A stretch of 64,000 nt of DNA, taken from contig DASYKS010000019.1 in the NCBI GenBank assembly GCA_035995205.1, forward strand, positions 14,737 to 78,736. Reading direction: 5' to 3'. Of this stretch, positions 1-7,639 are shown piece by piece. Made by a program: the position numbers and the translations under genes. This DNA comes from DASYKS01 sp035995205. GTDB taxonomy: Bacteria > Acidobacteriota > Thermoanaerobaculia > Multivoradales > UBA5704. The notes under the pieces were generated by a model. That model was given only the letters and a program-made list of their open reading frames with translations, was not told the DNA's origin and made no database searches. Numbering within the stretch: the first letter of the stretch is position 1; every line of letters starts with the position of its first letter.

Positions 1-393
1 TTCATGGCGCGCAATCTGATTCCCCGGTCGAGCGAAGAGGTCGCGGTGATCGATCATCAGGATCTGCGCCTCGGGCCGCCGCGTTACGATCTCGCCTCTC
101 TGCTCAACGACACCCGTTTCCCTTCCCCCCGGCTCGAAGCGGAGCTTTTGGCCGAGACCCTCGGCGGCGAAGCGGAGATCGAGAGCTACCACCGCGCGGC
201 GGCCCAGCGGACGCTCAAGGCGGCGGGCACTTACGCGAAGTTCGCCGAGCGCGGCGCTCCGCGCCATCTGCCGCTGATCCCTACGACGCTTGCGCGAGCG
301 CTGGGCCATCTGGCGCGGATTCCGGAGGGTGCGGAGATCGCTCCCGATCTCACCCGGCTGTGGGGTCCCGCACTAGAAGCACCGGCGCACTGA
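1..393 (+). CDS. APH/AmgK-type small-molecule kinase, C-terminal part (5' end outside window)
   Basis: The frame is open from base 1, and about 130 C-terminal residues are visible. The first codons read F-M-A-R-N. This fits the end of the H-x-D-F-x-x-x-N catalytic loop of aminoglycoside-phosphotransferase-fold kinases, with the catalytic Asp just outside the window. The next motif, VIDHQDLRLGPPRYDLASLL, is the Mg-binding IDHQD segment typical of AmgK-like sugar kinases, which phosphorylate anomeric N-acetylmuramate or N-acetylglucosamine in peptidoglycan recycling. The internal ATG at 4 is inside the domain and is not the real start. The stop at 391-393 is followed 75 bp later by tatA. The family is clear. 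The exact substrate is inferred from IDHQD and could differ. Confidence 0.75.
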   Translation, partial: FMARNLIPRSSEEVAVIDHQDLRLGPPRYDLASLLNDTRFPSPRLEAELLAETLGGEAEIESYHRAAAQRTLKAAGTYAKFAERGAPRHLPLIPTTLARALGHLARIPEGAEIAPDLTRLWGPALEAPAH

Positions 394-467
394 TCTGCTA
401 TGCTCCGGCAAGGAGCCGGATCGCACTCGGCCGTCCTTTGCGTGACGCTCCCCTTGGAGACAAGACC

Positions 468-647
468 ATGCCCAACCTTGGCGTTCCCGAGCTGCTTATC
501 ATCTTTGTCATCATCATCGTTCTCTTCGGCGCGACCCGGCTGCCGAACATCGGGCGGGGTCTCGGCGAGGGCATCCGCAACTTCAAGAAGGGGCTCAAGG
601 GCGTCGACGAGCCGGAGCAAATCCCCGGCAAGACCGACACCCGGTAG
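468..647 (+). CDS. tatA: Sec-independent translocase subunit TatA/TatE
   Basis: This 59-residue protein has the TatA layout. It has a short periplasmic N-terminus (MPNLGVPE), one hydrophobic helix at about residues 7-21, the hinge FGATRLPNIGRGLGEGIRNF with the conserved F-G and P residues, and a charged tail. TatA multimerises around TatBC to pass folded twin-arginine substrates across the inner membrane. No tatB or tatC is adjacent, so the gene is a stand-alone tatA as in many phyla. The start at 468 is chosen because longer in-frame starts only add a non-homologous leader. A GGAGAC sequence precedes it. A rho-independent terminator follows at 724-762. Confidence 0.9.
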   Translation: MPNLGVPELLIIFVIIIVLFGATRLPNIGRGLGEGIRNFKKGLKGVDEPEQIPGKTDTR

Positions 648-723
648 GGCACCCGCTCCAACCGACCGTTGAGGAGCCAATCCGGCTCCATTTCGGGCCG
701 TTTTGGCGCAGGGCGAGATCAAG

Positions 724-762
724 AGAGGCTCCGGGCGGTTCGATCCGCCGGAGCCTCTTTTC
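724..762 (+). terminator. Rho-independent terminator after tatA
   Basis: The left arm AGAGGCTCCGGGCGG (724-738) pairs with CCGCCGGAGCCTCT (745-758). The stem has one bulged G, a 6-nt loop and a TTTTC tract. It ends the tatA transcript and lies just beyond the 3' end of the convergent transglycosylase gene. In that opposite direction no good T-run follows. Confidence 0.8.
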
Positions 763-785
763 GTTCGTCTGGGGTTGTGGGGGAG

Positions 786-1502
786 CTATCTCGCGATCGC
801 GACGAGCGCGTCGGCGATCTCGGCATGCGGCACGACGTCCGAAGTACCGAGGGTGCCGGAGTCGCGGGATTCGCCGTGCCACAACTGCCGGTGGAGCCCC
901 AGGTAGCGCTCTTGGACGCGGCGAACGTAGGACCGCGTCTCGCGAAACGGCGGCACGCCCTTCCACCGGTCGACCATGCCGGGACCCGCGTTGTAGGCCG
1001 CCAAAGCGCGTTCGAGGTCTCCGTCGTAGCGGTCGAGCAGACTGTCGAGGTAGCGGCTGCCGGCTTCCAGATTGGCTTTCGGATCGGTCAGGTCGCGGTT
1101 TTTCGGTACTCCCGAACCGTTCGGCCGGACTTGCATCAAGCCGACCGCGCCTCGCGGCGAGACCGCGTTGGCGGCAAACCCCGACTCCATCTCGACCACC
1201 GCGGCGATCAACAGGCCGTCGACCCCGGTACGGTCGGAGACCTCGACGATCGAATGGCCGTAGGGAAGCGATTCCAGGTATTCGCGCTGCGCTTCGTGGC
1301 CGGATGCGGGGGCGGAAGGGGCGGCGGCGGACGGCGGAGACAGCGGCCCGAGGGCCGAGCGGGGCGGAGCGGTTTCGAGGTCGGAAAGCGTCGGGATCGA
1401 CGAGACGGAGGGACTGGAGGTGAAGGTCAAAATCAAGAAAACCGCAAAGGACACCACCAGGACAGGCCGGTGCCAGGTCGTTCGTAGTTCGGTTCGTTGC
1501 AT
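786..1502 (-). CDS. Lytic transglycosylase, SLT domain
   Basis: The protein has 238 residues with an N-terminal hydrophobic segment (about residues 14-32, signal anchor or signal peptide). A Ser/Pro-rich linker follows, then a C-terminal soluble lytic transglycosylase (lysozyme-fold) domain. The catalytic Glu is in VVEMESGF, followed by the family motif S-P-x-G-A-x-G-L-M-Q-V and the later A-x-N-A-G-P segment (LAAYNAGPGMVDRW). Such enzymes cleave the MurNAc-GlcNAc bond of peptidoglycan in the periplasm, leaving 1,6-anhydroMurNAc. The ATG at 1502 is preferred over one 90 nt upstream because it places the signal segment near the N-terminus and has a GGGAG sequence about 10 nt before it. The gene faces tatA tail to tail. 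Confidence 0.88.
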   Translation of the reverse strand: MQRTELRTTWHRPVLVVSFAVFLILTFTSSPSVSSIPTLSDLETAPPRSALGPLSPPSAAAPSAPASGHEAQREYLESLPYGHSIVEVSDRTGVDGLLIAAVVEMESGFAANAVSPRGAVGLMQVRPNGSGVPKNRDLTDPKANLEAGSRYLDSLLDRYDGDLERALAAYNAGPGMVDRWKGVPPFRETRSYVRRVQERYLGLHRQLWHGESRDSGTLGTSDVVPHAEIADALVAIAR

Positions 1503-1707
1503 GAGGGAACGGCTCCCTTTTGAATCCGTTGGGGCGTAGGACCGACTCTTCTCGAACATTTTCGAAAGAAGCCAGGGACGCGAGAACGGCACACGCCAAG
1601 CCCGGGAGCCCGGGATGGCGCCGCGAAATCGTAAGGTTAGCTAGTGCTAGATCTGTGCCAGGAGTTGAAGGCTCGACCGGTCGGCCGCCGCGGAGGGGCG
1701 CCGATTT

Positions 1708-1974
1708 TCAGGTGACCGGATCTTTTCGCCGCTGTGCGCGGCGCCGATCGTAATCCTCGGAGTGGATCCCGAGGGTGGAGACCTTGTTGCGTAACGTGTT
1801 GCGATGGACGCCGAGCGAACGAGCCGAACGGCAGAAGTTGCCGGAGTTGGACTGGAGAGAGGCAAGGATGAACTGACGCTCGAACTCGCGCCGCGCTTGC
1901 TCCAGGGTCACGCCGCGGCGAACCAGCTCATCGACGATGAGGAAAAGGCGCCCATTCAAATTCTGGTCGGCCAA
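1708..1974 (-). CDS. Fis-type helix-turn-helix protein
   Basis: This 88-residue protein has the size and fold of Fis. The N-terminal half is acidic and amphipathic. The C-terminal half is the Fis/NtrC DNA-binding domain (QFILASLQSNSGNFCRSARS, then LGVHRNTLRNKVSTLGI), where the recognition helix is the HRNTLRNK segment. A basic tail follows. The start is the TTG at 1974, because GGAGA lies 7 nt upstream and the longer open frame above it has no homology and is strongly basic. It could be a nucleoid-associated protein or the detached output domain of an NtrC-type activator. It is transcribed divergently from the SWIB gene, with about 240 bp between the two starts. Confidence 0.78.
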   Translation of the reverse strand: MADQNLNGRLFLIVDELVRRGVTLEQARREFERQFILASLQSNSGNFCRSARSLGVHRNTLRNKVSTLGIHSEDYDRRRAQRRKDPVT

Positions 1975-2217
1975 GGTCGATTCTCCGGTGGAAAGGGGGC
2001 TCAAAAGCTGAGTCCAAGGATACCACACGCTCAAGGGCTCACCCAACGCAAGACCCCTCCTCGATCGTCGATCTCGCGGTTCCCGGGGGAGTGTTCTAGA
2101 CTGTCGCCCTTCGGCGGAGCCCTGGCGGGCGACATGCACGACCGTAGTCGAGCTTGTCCCAGCCGGTGGCGAACCGCCGAGACCGACCGAGCCAACCCCC
2201 CAACACAGGAGATCGCG

Positions 2218-2487
2218 ATGGCCGAAAGAAAGCCCAACGAGCAGTTCATGAAGCCGCTGCAGCCTTCCGAGTCGCTCGCGGCAGTCGTCGGCAGCGCCCC
2301 GCTGCCGCGCACCGAAGTGACCAAGAAGGTCTGGGAGTACATCAAGAAGCACAACCTACAGGACCCCGCAAACAAGAGAAACATCGTCGCAGACGACAAG
2401 CTCAAGGCGGTCTTTGCCGGCAAGGGCACGGTCACGATGTTCGAAATGACCAAGCTGATCAACGCGCATTTGAAGGACCCGAAGTAG
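2218..2487 (+). CDS. SWIB/MDM2 domain protein
   Basis: The 89-residue protein consists almost entirely of one SWIB domain. Its hallmarks are MKPLQPSESLAAVVG, LPRTEVTKKVWEYIKKHNLQ, DPANKRNIVADDKLKAVF and the C-terminal MFEMTKLINAHL. In eukaryotes the fold occurs in BAF60-type chromatin remodelling subunits. In bacteria, stand-alone versions occur in Chlamydiae and several other phyla and are thought to associate with DNA, with the function unsettled. The ATG at 2218 follows a CAGGAG Shine-Dalgarno. The longer upstream reading frame overlaps the fis-like regulatory region and is rejected. The gene is monocistronic, with terC about 100 bp downstream. Confidence 0.88.
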   Translation: MAERKPNEQFMKPLQPSESLAAVVGSAPLPRTEVTKKVWEYIKKHNLQDPANKRNIVADDKLKAVFAGKGTVTMFEMTKLINAHLKDPK

Positions 2488-2588
2488 CAGCCGCCCGCGC
2501 GGAGCGGCGCGTCCGTACCAGCCACGGGCGCCGCCGCTTCGACAAGGCGGCTTGAACGTCGCCTCCCGCGTTTCGAGATCTTTCCGTC

Positions 2589-3587
2589 GTGACCGCCCAC
2601 GCCCAGCTCGGAACCCCGCTCCTCTGGGGCGGATTCCTCGCGCTCGTTTTCGCTCTCTTGGCACTCGATCTCGGGGTGTTCAATCGCAAGGAGCATCGCG
2701 TCGAGCTGCGCGAAGCGATCGTCTGGAGCGTGGTCTGGACGCTGGTGGCGTTCGGGTTCAACGCTTGGGTCTATCTGCATTTCGGTCACGGTCCGGGGGT
2801 CGAGTTTCTGACCGCCTACGTGATCGAACGTAGCTTGAGCTTTGACAACATCTTCGTCTTCATCGTCATCTTCAACTATTTCGCGGTGCCCGAGGAGCTC
2901 CATCATAGGGTGCTGTTCTGGGGCATCCTCGGCGCGCTCATCGCCCGCGGTCTGTTCATCGGTCTCGGCGTCGCGCTGCTGGCGAAATTCTCCTGGTTGA
3001 TCTATCTGTTCGGCGCGTTCCTGATCTACACCGGATGGAAAGTCCTGCGCGATCATGAGACGAAGATCGAACCGGAGAGGAACCCGGTGGTCAAGCTGTT
3101 CCGCCGCCTGTTCCGGATCACCGAGGGCTACTGTGGAAAAAACTTCTGGTCGCGCGAAAACGGCGTGCTCTACGCGACTCCGCTGCTGCTCGTCCTGGTG
3201 GTTATCGAGGCGAGCGACATCCTGTTCGCGGTCGATTCGATCCCCGCGGTGTTCGGCGTCACGCGCGACGCGTTCATCGCGTTCACCTCGAACATCTTCG
3301 CGATCTTGGGGCTGCGCGCGCTTTACTTTCTGCTCGCCGGGCTGATGCACAAGTTCGGCTATCTGAGCTACGGCCTTGGCCTGGTTTTGATCTTCATCGG
3401 CGGCAAGATGGTCGTCCACCCGTGGCTTGAAATCCCGATCGAGCTGTCGCTCGGCCTAGTGATCGCCCTGCTCGCGGGTTCCGTCGTGCTCTCGCTTCTG
3501 CGCCCACCAAAAGTGCCGCCGGTCGTTGCGGAAACCGAGACCGGCGCGGGCCTTCGTGAACCCGCGCCCGAGACACACGCCGACTAG
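2589..3587 (+). CDS. TerC/Alx-family integral membrane protein
   Basis: The protein has 332 residues and about nine hydrophobic helices. The TerC family signature is clear: D-L-G-V-F-N-R near residue 28, the SFDNIFVFIVIFNYF segment near residue 85, and the later EASDILFAVDSIPAVFG motif with paired acidic residues. These intramembrane aspartates are the proposed metal-binding positions. Relatives such as Alx and MeeY/MeeF export Mn2+ or help metallate exported proteins. The GTG at 2589 is used as start. The tail is hydrophilic and rich in Pro and Glu. No yybP-ykoY-type Mn riboswitch is evident in the short 100-bp leader. Confidence 0.88.
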   Translation: MTAHAQLGTPLLWGGFLALVFALLALDLGVFNRKEHRVELREAIVWSVVWTLVAFGFNAWVYLHFGHGPGVEFLTAYVIERSLSFDNIFVFIVIFNYFAVPEELHHRVLFWGILGALIARGLFIGLGVALLAKFSWLIYLFGAFLIYTGWKVLRDHETKIEPERNPVVKLFRRLFRITEGYCGKNFWSRENGVLYATPLLLVLVVIEASDILFAVDSIPAVFGVTRDAFIAFTSNIFAILGLRALYFLLAGLMHKFGYLSYGLGLVLIFIGGKMVVHPWLEIPIELSLGLVIALLAGSVVLSLLRPPKVPPVVAETETGAGLREPAPETHAD

Positions 3588-3622
3588 CGCCGCACGACAC
3601 CCTGCACCTTTGGAGGTTCTCG

Positions 3623-5338
3623 ATGAAACGGCCCACCGCCTTTCTCCTCCTCGTTTCCCTGCTCCTTCTCGGCGGACCGTTGCCGTGCGCTTTCGAGCCC
3701 GCGCCGATCGGCCGCGCCGGGGCTGTCGCAGCGAATGACCGGCGGGCGACCGCGGTCGGCCTGGAAATTCTGAAGTCGGGCGGCAACGCGGTGGATGCGG
3801 CGATAGCGACCGCTCTGGCGCTCGCCGTGGTCTTCCCCGAAGCGGGCAACCTGGCGGGAGGCGGTTTTGCCGTGGTGCGCCGGAACGGCACGTTTGCCGC
3901 GCTCGATTTTCGCGAGATCGCGCCGGCCGCGGCGAGCCGCGACATGTACCTCGACGAAAAGGGCGAACCGGGAAAGGGTGCCTCGACCGTCGGGCCGCTC
4001 GCCGCCGGGGTGCCGGGCTCGCCCGCCGGGCTCTGGGAGCTGCACAAGAAGTACGGCAAGCTTCCCTGGGCGCGCCTGGTCGAGCCGGCCGAGCGCCTGG
4101 CGCGCGAAGGGTTCACGGTTGATCGCCACCTGCAAGAGCGGCTGATCCATCCGGATCAAAAACGCCTCGCTCAGTTCCCCGAGACCGTGGCCTTGTGGCG
4201 GGTCGGGGCGGAGAATCCGCTCCCGATCGGCGCCGTGATCCAACAACCGGCGCTCGCCCGCACCCTCGCCGCCTATCGAACCTTGGGGCCGGAAGGGATC
4301 ACCCAGGGACCCGTCGCCGCGGCGGTCGAGGCGGCGTCGAAAGCGCACGGCGGGGTGCTCACGGCCGCCGATCTCGCCGCCTATCGCCCGGCCTGGCGCG
4401 AGCCGCTCCGGTTCGAAGCGTTCGGCTGGCAGATCGCGACGATGCCTTTGCCTTCCTCCGGCGGCCTGATCTTGGCCGAGACGTTCGGTCAGTTGGAACG
4501 ACTCGGTTGGCCGAAGCTACCGCGCTTCGGCGCCGATCGCGCCCATTTTCTAGCCGAGGCATTGCGGCGCGCGTTCGCCGATCGCTACCTTCTGGGCGAC
4601 CCGAAAACCACCCGCGCCGACGCGGGCCAACTGCTCGATCCCGCTTGGCTCGACCGCCGTGCCGCCTCGATCGATCGCGCCAAGGCGTCTCCCTCAAAAG
4701 GGATCTTCCCCTGGCCGGGCGACGCGCCGCCGATCGAGAAGCCGGAAACCACGCACATTTCGGTGATCGACGCGGAAGGCAACCTGGTCGCGCTCACCAC
4801 CACGCTGAACGATCTGTTCGGCTGCGGCCTTTACGTGCCCGAGATCGGCTTTCTCAACAACGAGATGGACGACTTCGCGACCGCGCCGGGACGGCCGAAC
4901 CTATTCGGGCTGATCCAGGGCGAGGCGAACGCCGTGGCGCCGGGCAAGAAGATGCTCTCCTCGATGGCGCCCACGCTCGCCTGGCGCATGACGCCGCAGG
5001 GCGAAGAATCGATCGCGCTCGGTGGGCGCGGCGGCTCGCGCATCCCAACCCACGTGATCCAGGTGCTGCTCAATATGATGGTCGACGGCGATTCGCTCGC
5101 CGAAGCGCTCGGCCGGCCGCGCCTGCATCATCAATGGCTGCCCGACCAGATCGAAATCGAGCCGGACACGTTCTCGCCCGAGACGCGCGGCGAGCTGGAA
5201 CGGCGCGGCCATTCCATCCAACCCGCGATCCAGAGCGCCCGGGTGTTCGCCATCCACCGTCTGCCCGACGGCCGGATTGAAGCCGCGGGCGATCCGCGCG
5301 GGCCGAACGGCGGCGCGGTGGTAGAGCCGGAGCGGTAG
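3623..5338 (+). CDS. ggt: Gamma-glutamyltransferase (glutathione hydrolase)
   Basis: The 571-residue pro-enzyme has a signal peptide (residues 1-23, ending near PLPCAF), so it is periplasmic. The large-subunit part contains A-T-A-V-G-L-E-I-L-K-S-G-G-N-A-V-D-A. The autoprocessing site is in KPETTHISVID, where the second Thr becomes the N-terminal nucleophile of the small subunit. Downstream are the small-subunit substrate motifs (LNNEMDDF, then the SSMAPTL and GGRGGSRIP segments). The reaction transfers or hydrolyses the gamma-glutamyl group of glutathione. The start at 3623 has GGAGG 7 nt upstream. A 60-bp gap separates it from pntAA. Confidence 0.93.
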   Translation: MKRPTAFLLLVSLLLLGGPLPCAFEPAPIGRAGAVAANDRRATAVGLEILKSGGNAVDAAIATALALAVVFPEAGNLAGGGFAVVRRNGTFAALDFREIAPAAASRDMYLDEKGEPGKGASTVGPLAAGVPGSPAGLWELHKKYGKLPWARLVEPAERLAREGFTVDRHLQERLIHPDQKRLAQFPETVALWRVGAENPLPIGAVIQQPALARTLAAYRTLGPEGITQGPVAAAVEAASKAHGGVLTAADLAAYRPAWREPLRFEAFGWQIATMPLPSSGGLILAETFGQLERLGWPKLPRFGADRAHFLAEALRRAFADRYLLGDPKTTRADAGQLLDPAWLDRRAASIDRAKASPSKGIFPWPGDAPPIEKPETTHISVIDAEGNLVALTTTLNDLFGCGLYVPEIGFLNNEMDDFATAPGRPNLFGLIQGEANAVAPGKKMLSSMAPTLAWRMTPQGEESIALGGRGGSRIPTHVIQVLLNMMVDGDSLAEALGRPRLHHQWLPDQIEIEPDTFSPETRGELERRGHSIQPAIQSARVFAIHRLPDGRIEAAGDPRGPNGGAVVEPER

Positions 5339-5398
5339 CGAGGCTCTTTCCAGGTAAACTCCGGCCCGTTTTTCTTCGTCGAGTAAGGGAGTCCGAGC

Positions 5399-6538
5399 AT
5401 GGTGCAGGTGCTGGTGCCCAAAGAGCGCCGATCCGGCGAAACGCGCGTCGCCGCGACGCCGGAGACGGTCAAGAAGATGGTCAAGGAAGGGCTCGCCGTC
5501 TCGGTCGAACGAGGCGCCGGCGAGGCCGCGTATTTTTCCGACGCGGACTACGAAGCGGCGGGTGCCGTGCTCTCCGACGCCCCCGATTGGTCGGCGGCCG
5601 ACGTGGTCTTGAAAGTCGCCCCGTTCGCCGAGAACGAATCTCCCAAGTCCGGCGCGCTCGCAATCGGCCTGTTCGCCCCCCACGGACCGCTCGACCGCGT
5701 CCGCCGCCTGGTCGCGGGCAACGTCACGACGCTCTCGATGGAGCTGGTGCCGCGCATCACCCGCGCGCAGGGGATGGATGCCCTCTCGTCGCAAGCGTCG
5801 ATCGCCGGCTACAAGGCGGTCCTGCTCGCGGCGGTCCACCTGCCGAAATATCTCCCCCTCCTGATGACCGCCGCGGGCACGATCAAGCCGGCGAAGATCG
5901 TCATCATGGGGGCAGGAGTCGCGGGCCTCCAGGCGATCGGCACCGCCCGCCGCCTCGGCGCGGTGGTCGAAGTCTCGGACGTCCGGCCGGAAGTGAAAGA
6001 GCAGGTCGAATCGCTCGGCGCCCGCTTCATCGAGCTGCCGATGCTCGAACAAGAGAGCGGCGCGGGAACCGGCGGCTACGCCCGCCAGATGGGCGAGGAC
6101 TTCCTCCGCCGCCAGCGCGAGATCGTCCGCGACCGTCTGACGACGGCGGATGCCGCGATCACCACGGCCCTAGTACCCGGCAGGAAAGCCCCCACCCTGC
6201 TCACCCGCGAAATGGTCGAAGCCATGCGCCCCGGCTCCGTGATCATCGATCTCGCGGTCGAACAGGGAGGCAACTGCGAGCTATCCCAAGCCGATCAGGA
6301 AGTCGTCCATCAAGGCGTCCGCATCCTAGGTCCCTCCAACCTCCCCGCCACCCTGCCACACGACGCGAGCACCCTCTACGCGAGGAACGTCCTCGCGCTG
6401 CTGCTCCATGTAACGAAAAAGGGCGAGATGGCACTCGATCCGGAGGAGGAGATCGTGAAGGCGACCTTGCTCACTCACGCTGGGGGTGTCGTGCACGCTC
6501 CGACGGCGGAGCGGCTGGCGAGCGAAACCGAGTCCTGA
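5399..6538 (+). CDS. pntAA: NAD(P) transhydrogenase subunit alpha, part 1 (NAD-binding dI)
   Basis: The 379-residue soluble protein belongs to the alanine dehydrogenase/PntA family. It has the N-terminal VPKERRSGETRVAATPE motif, the RQDQ-loop equivalent region, and a Rossmann dinucleotide fold (GAGVAGLQAIGTARRLGAVV, acidic residue in SDVRPE). In proton-translocating transhydrogenase this dI domain passes hydride from NADH to NADP bound on PntB. PntAB (membrane) and PntB normally follow directly, but here the next 700 bp hold only tandem repeats, so the gene is isolated. An alanine-dehydrogenase role is less likely because the GAGTGGYARQM insert is PntA-like. A GGGAG Shine-Dalgarno precedes the ATG. 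Confidence 0.87.
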   Translation: MVQVLVPKERRSGETRVAATPETVKKMVKEGLAVSVERGAGEAAYFSDADYEAAGAVLSDAPDWSAADVVLKVAPFAENESPKSGALAIGLFAPHGPLDRVRRLVAGNVTTLSMELVPRITRAQGMDALSSQASIAGYKAVLLAAVHLPKYLPLLMTAAGTIKPAKIVIMGAGVAGLQAIGTARRLGAVVEVSDVRPEVKEQVESLGARFIELPMLEQESGAGTGGYARQMGEDFLRRQREIVRDRLTTADAAITTALVPGRKAPTLLTREMVEAMRPGSVIIDLAVEQGGNCELSQADQEVVHQGVRILGPSNLPATLPHDASTLYARNVLALLLHVTKKGEMALDPEEEIVKATLLTHAGGVVHAPTAERLASETES

Positions 6539-6560
6539 AGAGCAAACCGCCGCGTCGCGA

Positions 6561-6867
6561 ACGCAAAACGGTCCGGTTGCGACGCAATGCGTAGTGCTCG
6601 GCGTCCGACGAACCGGATATTGAACGCAAAGCCCCGGTTTGCGAACGCCCGGAGTCACTTCCTGGACTCCCCGCCCCAACGCAAAAAAGTGGTACGCGGA
6701 CGCTACGCACAACTGCGCGAACGCTACGCAGGGACCGTCGGACGCCAGGAACAGGTTTTGGAACGCAACATTCCACTGACCGGACGCAAACGAGCACAAC
6801 GCGAACGCACGAAACCGCAGCGCGGACCCCGGTGAGCGCAACGCGGACGCCGGAACGAGCTCGTCCG
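6561..6867. repeat. 21-bp tandem repeat array, left arm
   Basis: The core GGACGC/GAACGC recurs with a strict 21-bp step. The ACGC starts at 6679, 6700, 6721, 6742, 6763, 6784, 6805, 6826 (as ACCC) and 6847, with an earlier block at 6561, 6582 and 6624. Bases between cores vary. The segment 6679-6731 is nearly the exact reverse complement of 6925-6976 in the right arm. I see no credible gene here. The open frames are alternative readings of the repeat. Confidence 0.8.
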
Positions 6868-6888
6868 CCCTTCGCGCCACGCTCTGTT

Positions 6889-7009
6889 GCGTCCCCAAAT
6901 CACTTTCTAGCGTTCGCGCCGTCGTGCATAGCGTCCGCGCAGTTGTGCGCAGCGTCCGCGCACCACTTTTTTGCGTCACAACCTCGGGGTTTTGCGTTCG
7001 AAAAGCGGG
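6889..7009. repeat. 21-bp tandem repeat array, right arm (inverted)
   Basis: Here the same core appears in the opposite orientation as GCGTCC/GCGTTC, at 6889, 6910, 6931, 6952, 6973 and 6994, again every 21 bp. Together with the left arm it forms a head-to-head pair around about 6870. From 7010 to 7267 I see no gene, hairpin or promoter. Confidence 0.8.
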
Positions 7010-7267
7010 TCCGGGTATTCGCGTAGCGCTTCTTGTGCTCGCCCCACCGGTGCCGGGTGCCCGCGAAGCCCGGCCGAGAAGCGAATCAGGAGTGCGCGCG
7101 CTCGGAGAACCAGAATCTCGCGTCCGACCGCCGGGGACCGAGCTTGGGGCTTCTCTGCTCGCCTTCGCTCGGGTGGTCCGCAGGGGCTAAAACGAGATCA
7201 CGGCTCCGCCAGAACCTCGACCGAGGAAGAAGCCACCGAGGCTCGTCGCAACCAAAGTCCCAACTGT

Positions 7268-7525
7268 TCAAGATCCTGGCAACTCAGAAGGGGCGACATG
7301 TGCCCGAAGCACGTAGTCGAGCTCGGTCTGCTGATCGGCGTGGCGCACCTCCGACGGCGACGCTTCCATCCGTCGGCCACCGATGATCTCGTCCCGGGTG
7401 ACCTCCGGCTCGACCAGATGATCGTCCACGTGCGGGAACGAGCCGCGGCCTGGCAAACGCATCGCCGAGCCCGTCCCGTCCGGCCCGGGCGCTTTGAAGC
7501 TGTAAGCCCTGCGGTTCTCGTCCAT
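7268..7525 (-). pseudogene. Uma2-like (DUF820) endonuclease, N-terminal fragment
   Basis: An 85-codon fragment begins with MDENRRAYSF and carries VDDHLVEPEVTRDEIIGGR and ADQQTELDYVLRAHV. I recognise these as the N-terminal region of a Uma2-family protein (PD-(D/E)xK nuclease fold). The frame ends abruptly after the AHVAPS segment, and the catalytic core that should follow is absent. A broken second copy of the family lies at 16494-17007. The fragment probably marks an eroded accessory insertion next to the repeat arrays. Family assignment is from memory of sequence motifs and is moderate. Confidence 0.5.
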
Positions 7526-7587
7526 CCGCCAGATAATAACCGACTGCCAGAAACCCGCTCGGTTAGTCTCTCGCCACGCACCCGCCG

Positions 7588-7629
7588 AAAGAGGGTACTG
7601 TCTCTCTAAAGAGGGTACAAAAGAGGGTA
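7588..7629 (+). promoter_or_regulatory. Three direct AAAGAGGGTA repeats upstream of the Fic-like gene
   Basis: AAAGAGGGTA occurs at 7588, 7608 and 7620, ending 10 bp before the ATG at 7640. Starts are 20 and 12 bp apart. The layout looks like an operator bound by an autoregulator. The winged-helix C-terminus of the downstream Fic-like protein is a plausible binder (inference). Confidence 0.5.
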
Positions 7630-7639
7630 TTGTTCGCCC

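Noticed and set aside
1804..2217. N-terminal extension of the SWIB protein
   Set aside because: It overlaps the divergent regulatory region, and the SWIB domain starts right after the Shine-Dalgarno-preceded ATG at 2218.
6326..7026. Repeat-rich open reading frames on both strands over the 21-bp arrays
   Set aside because: They contain the same peptide in both orientations because a 21-bp unit stays in frame. They lack ribosome binding sites and overlap pntAA.
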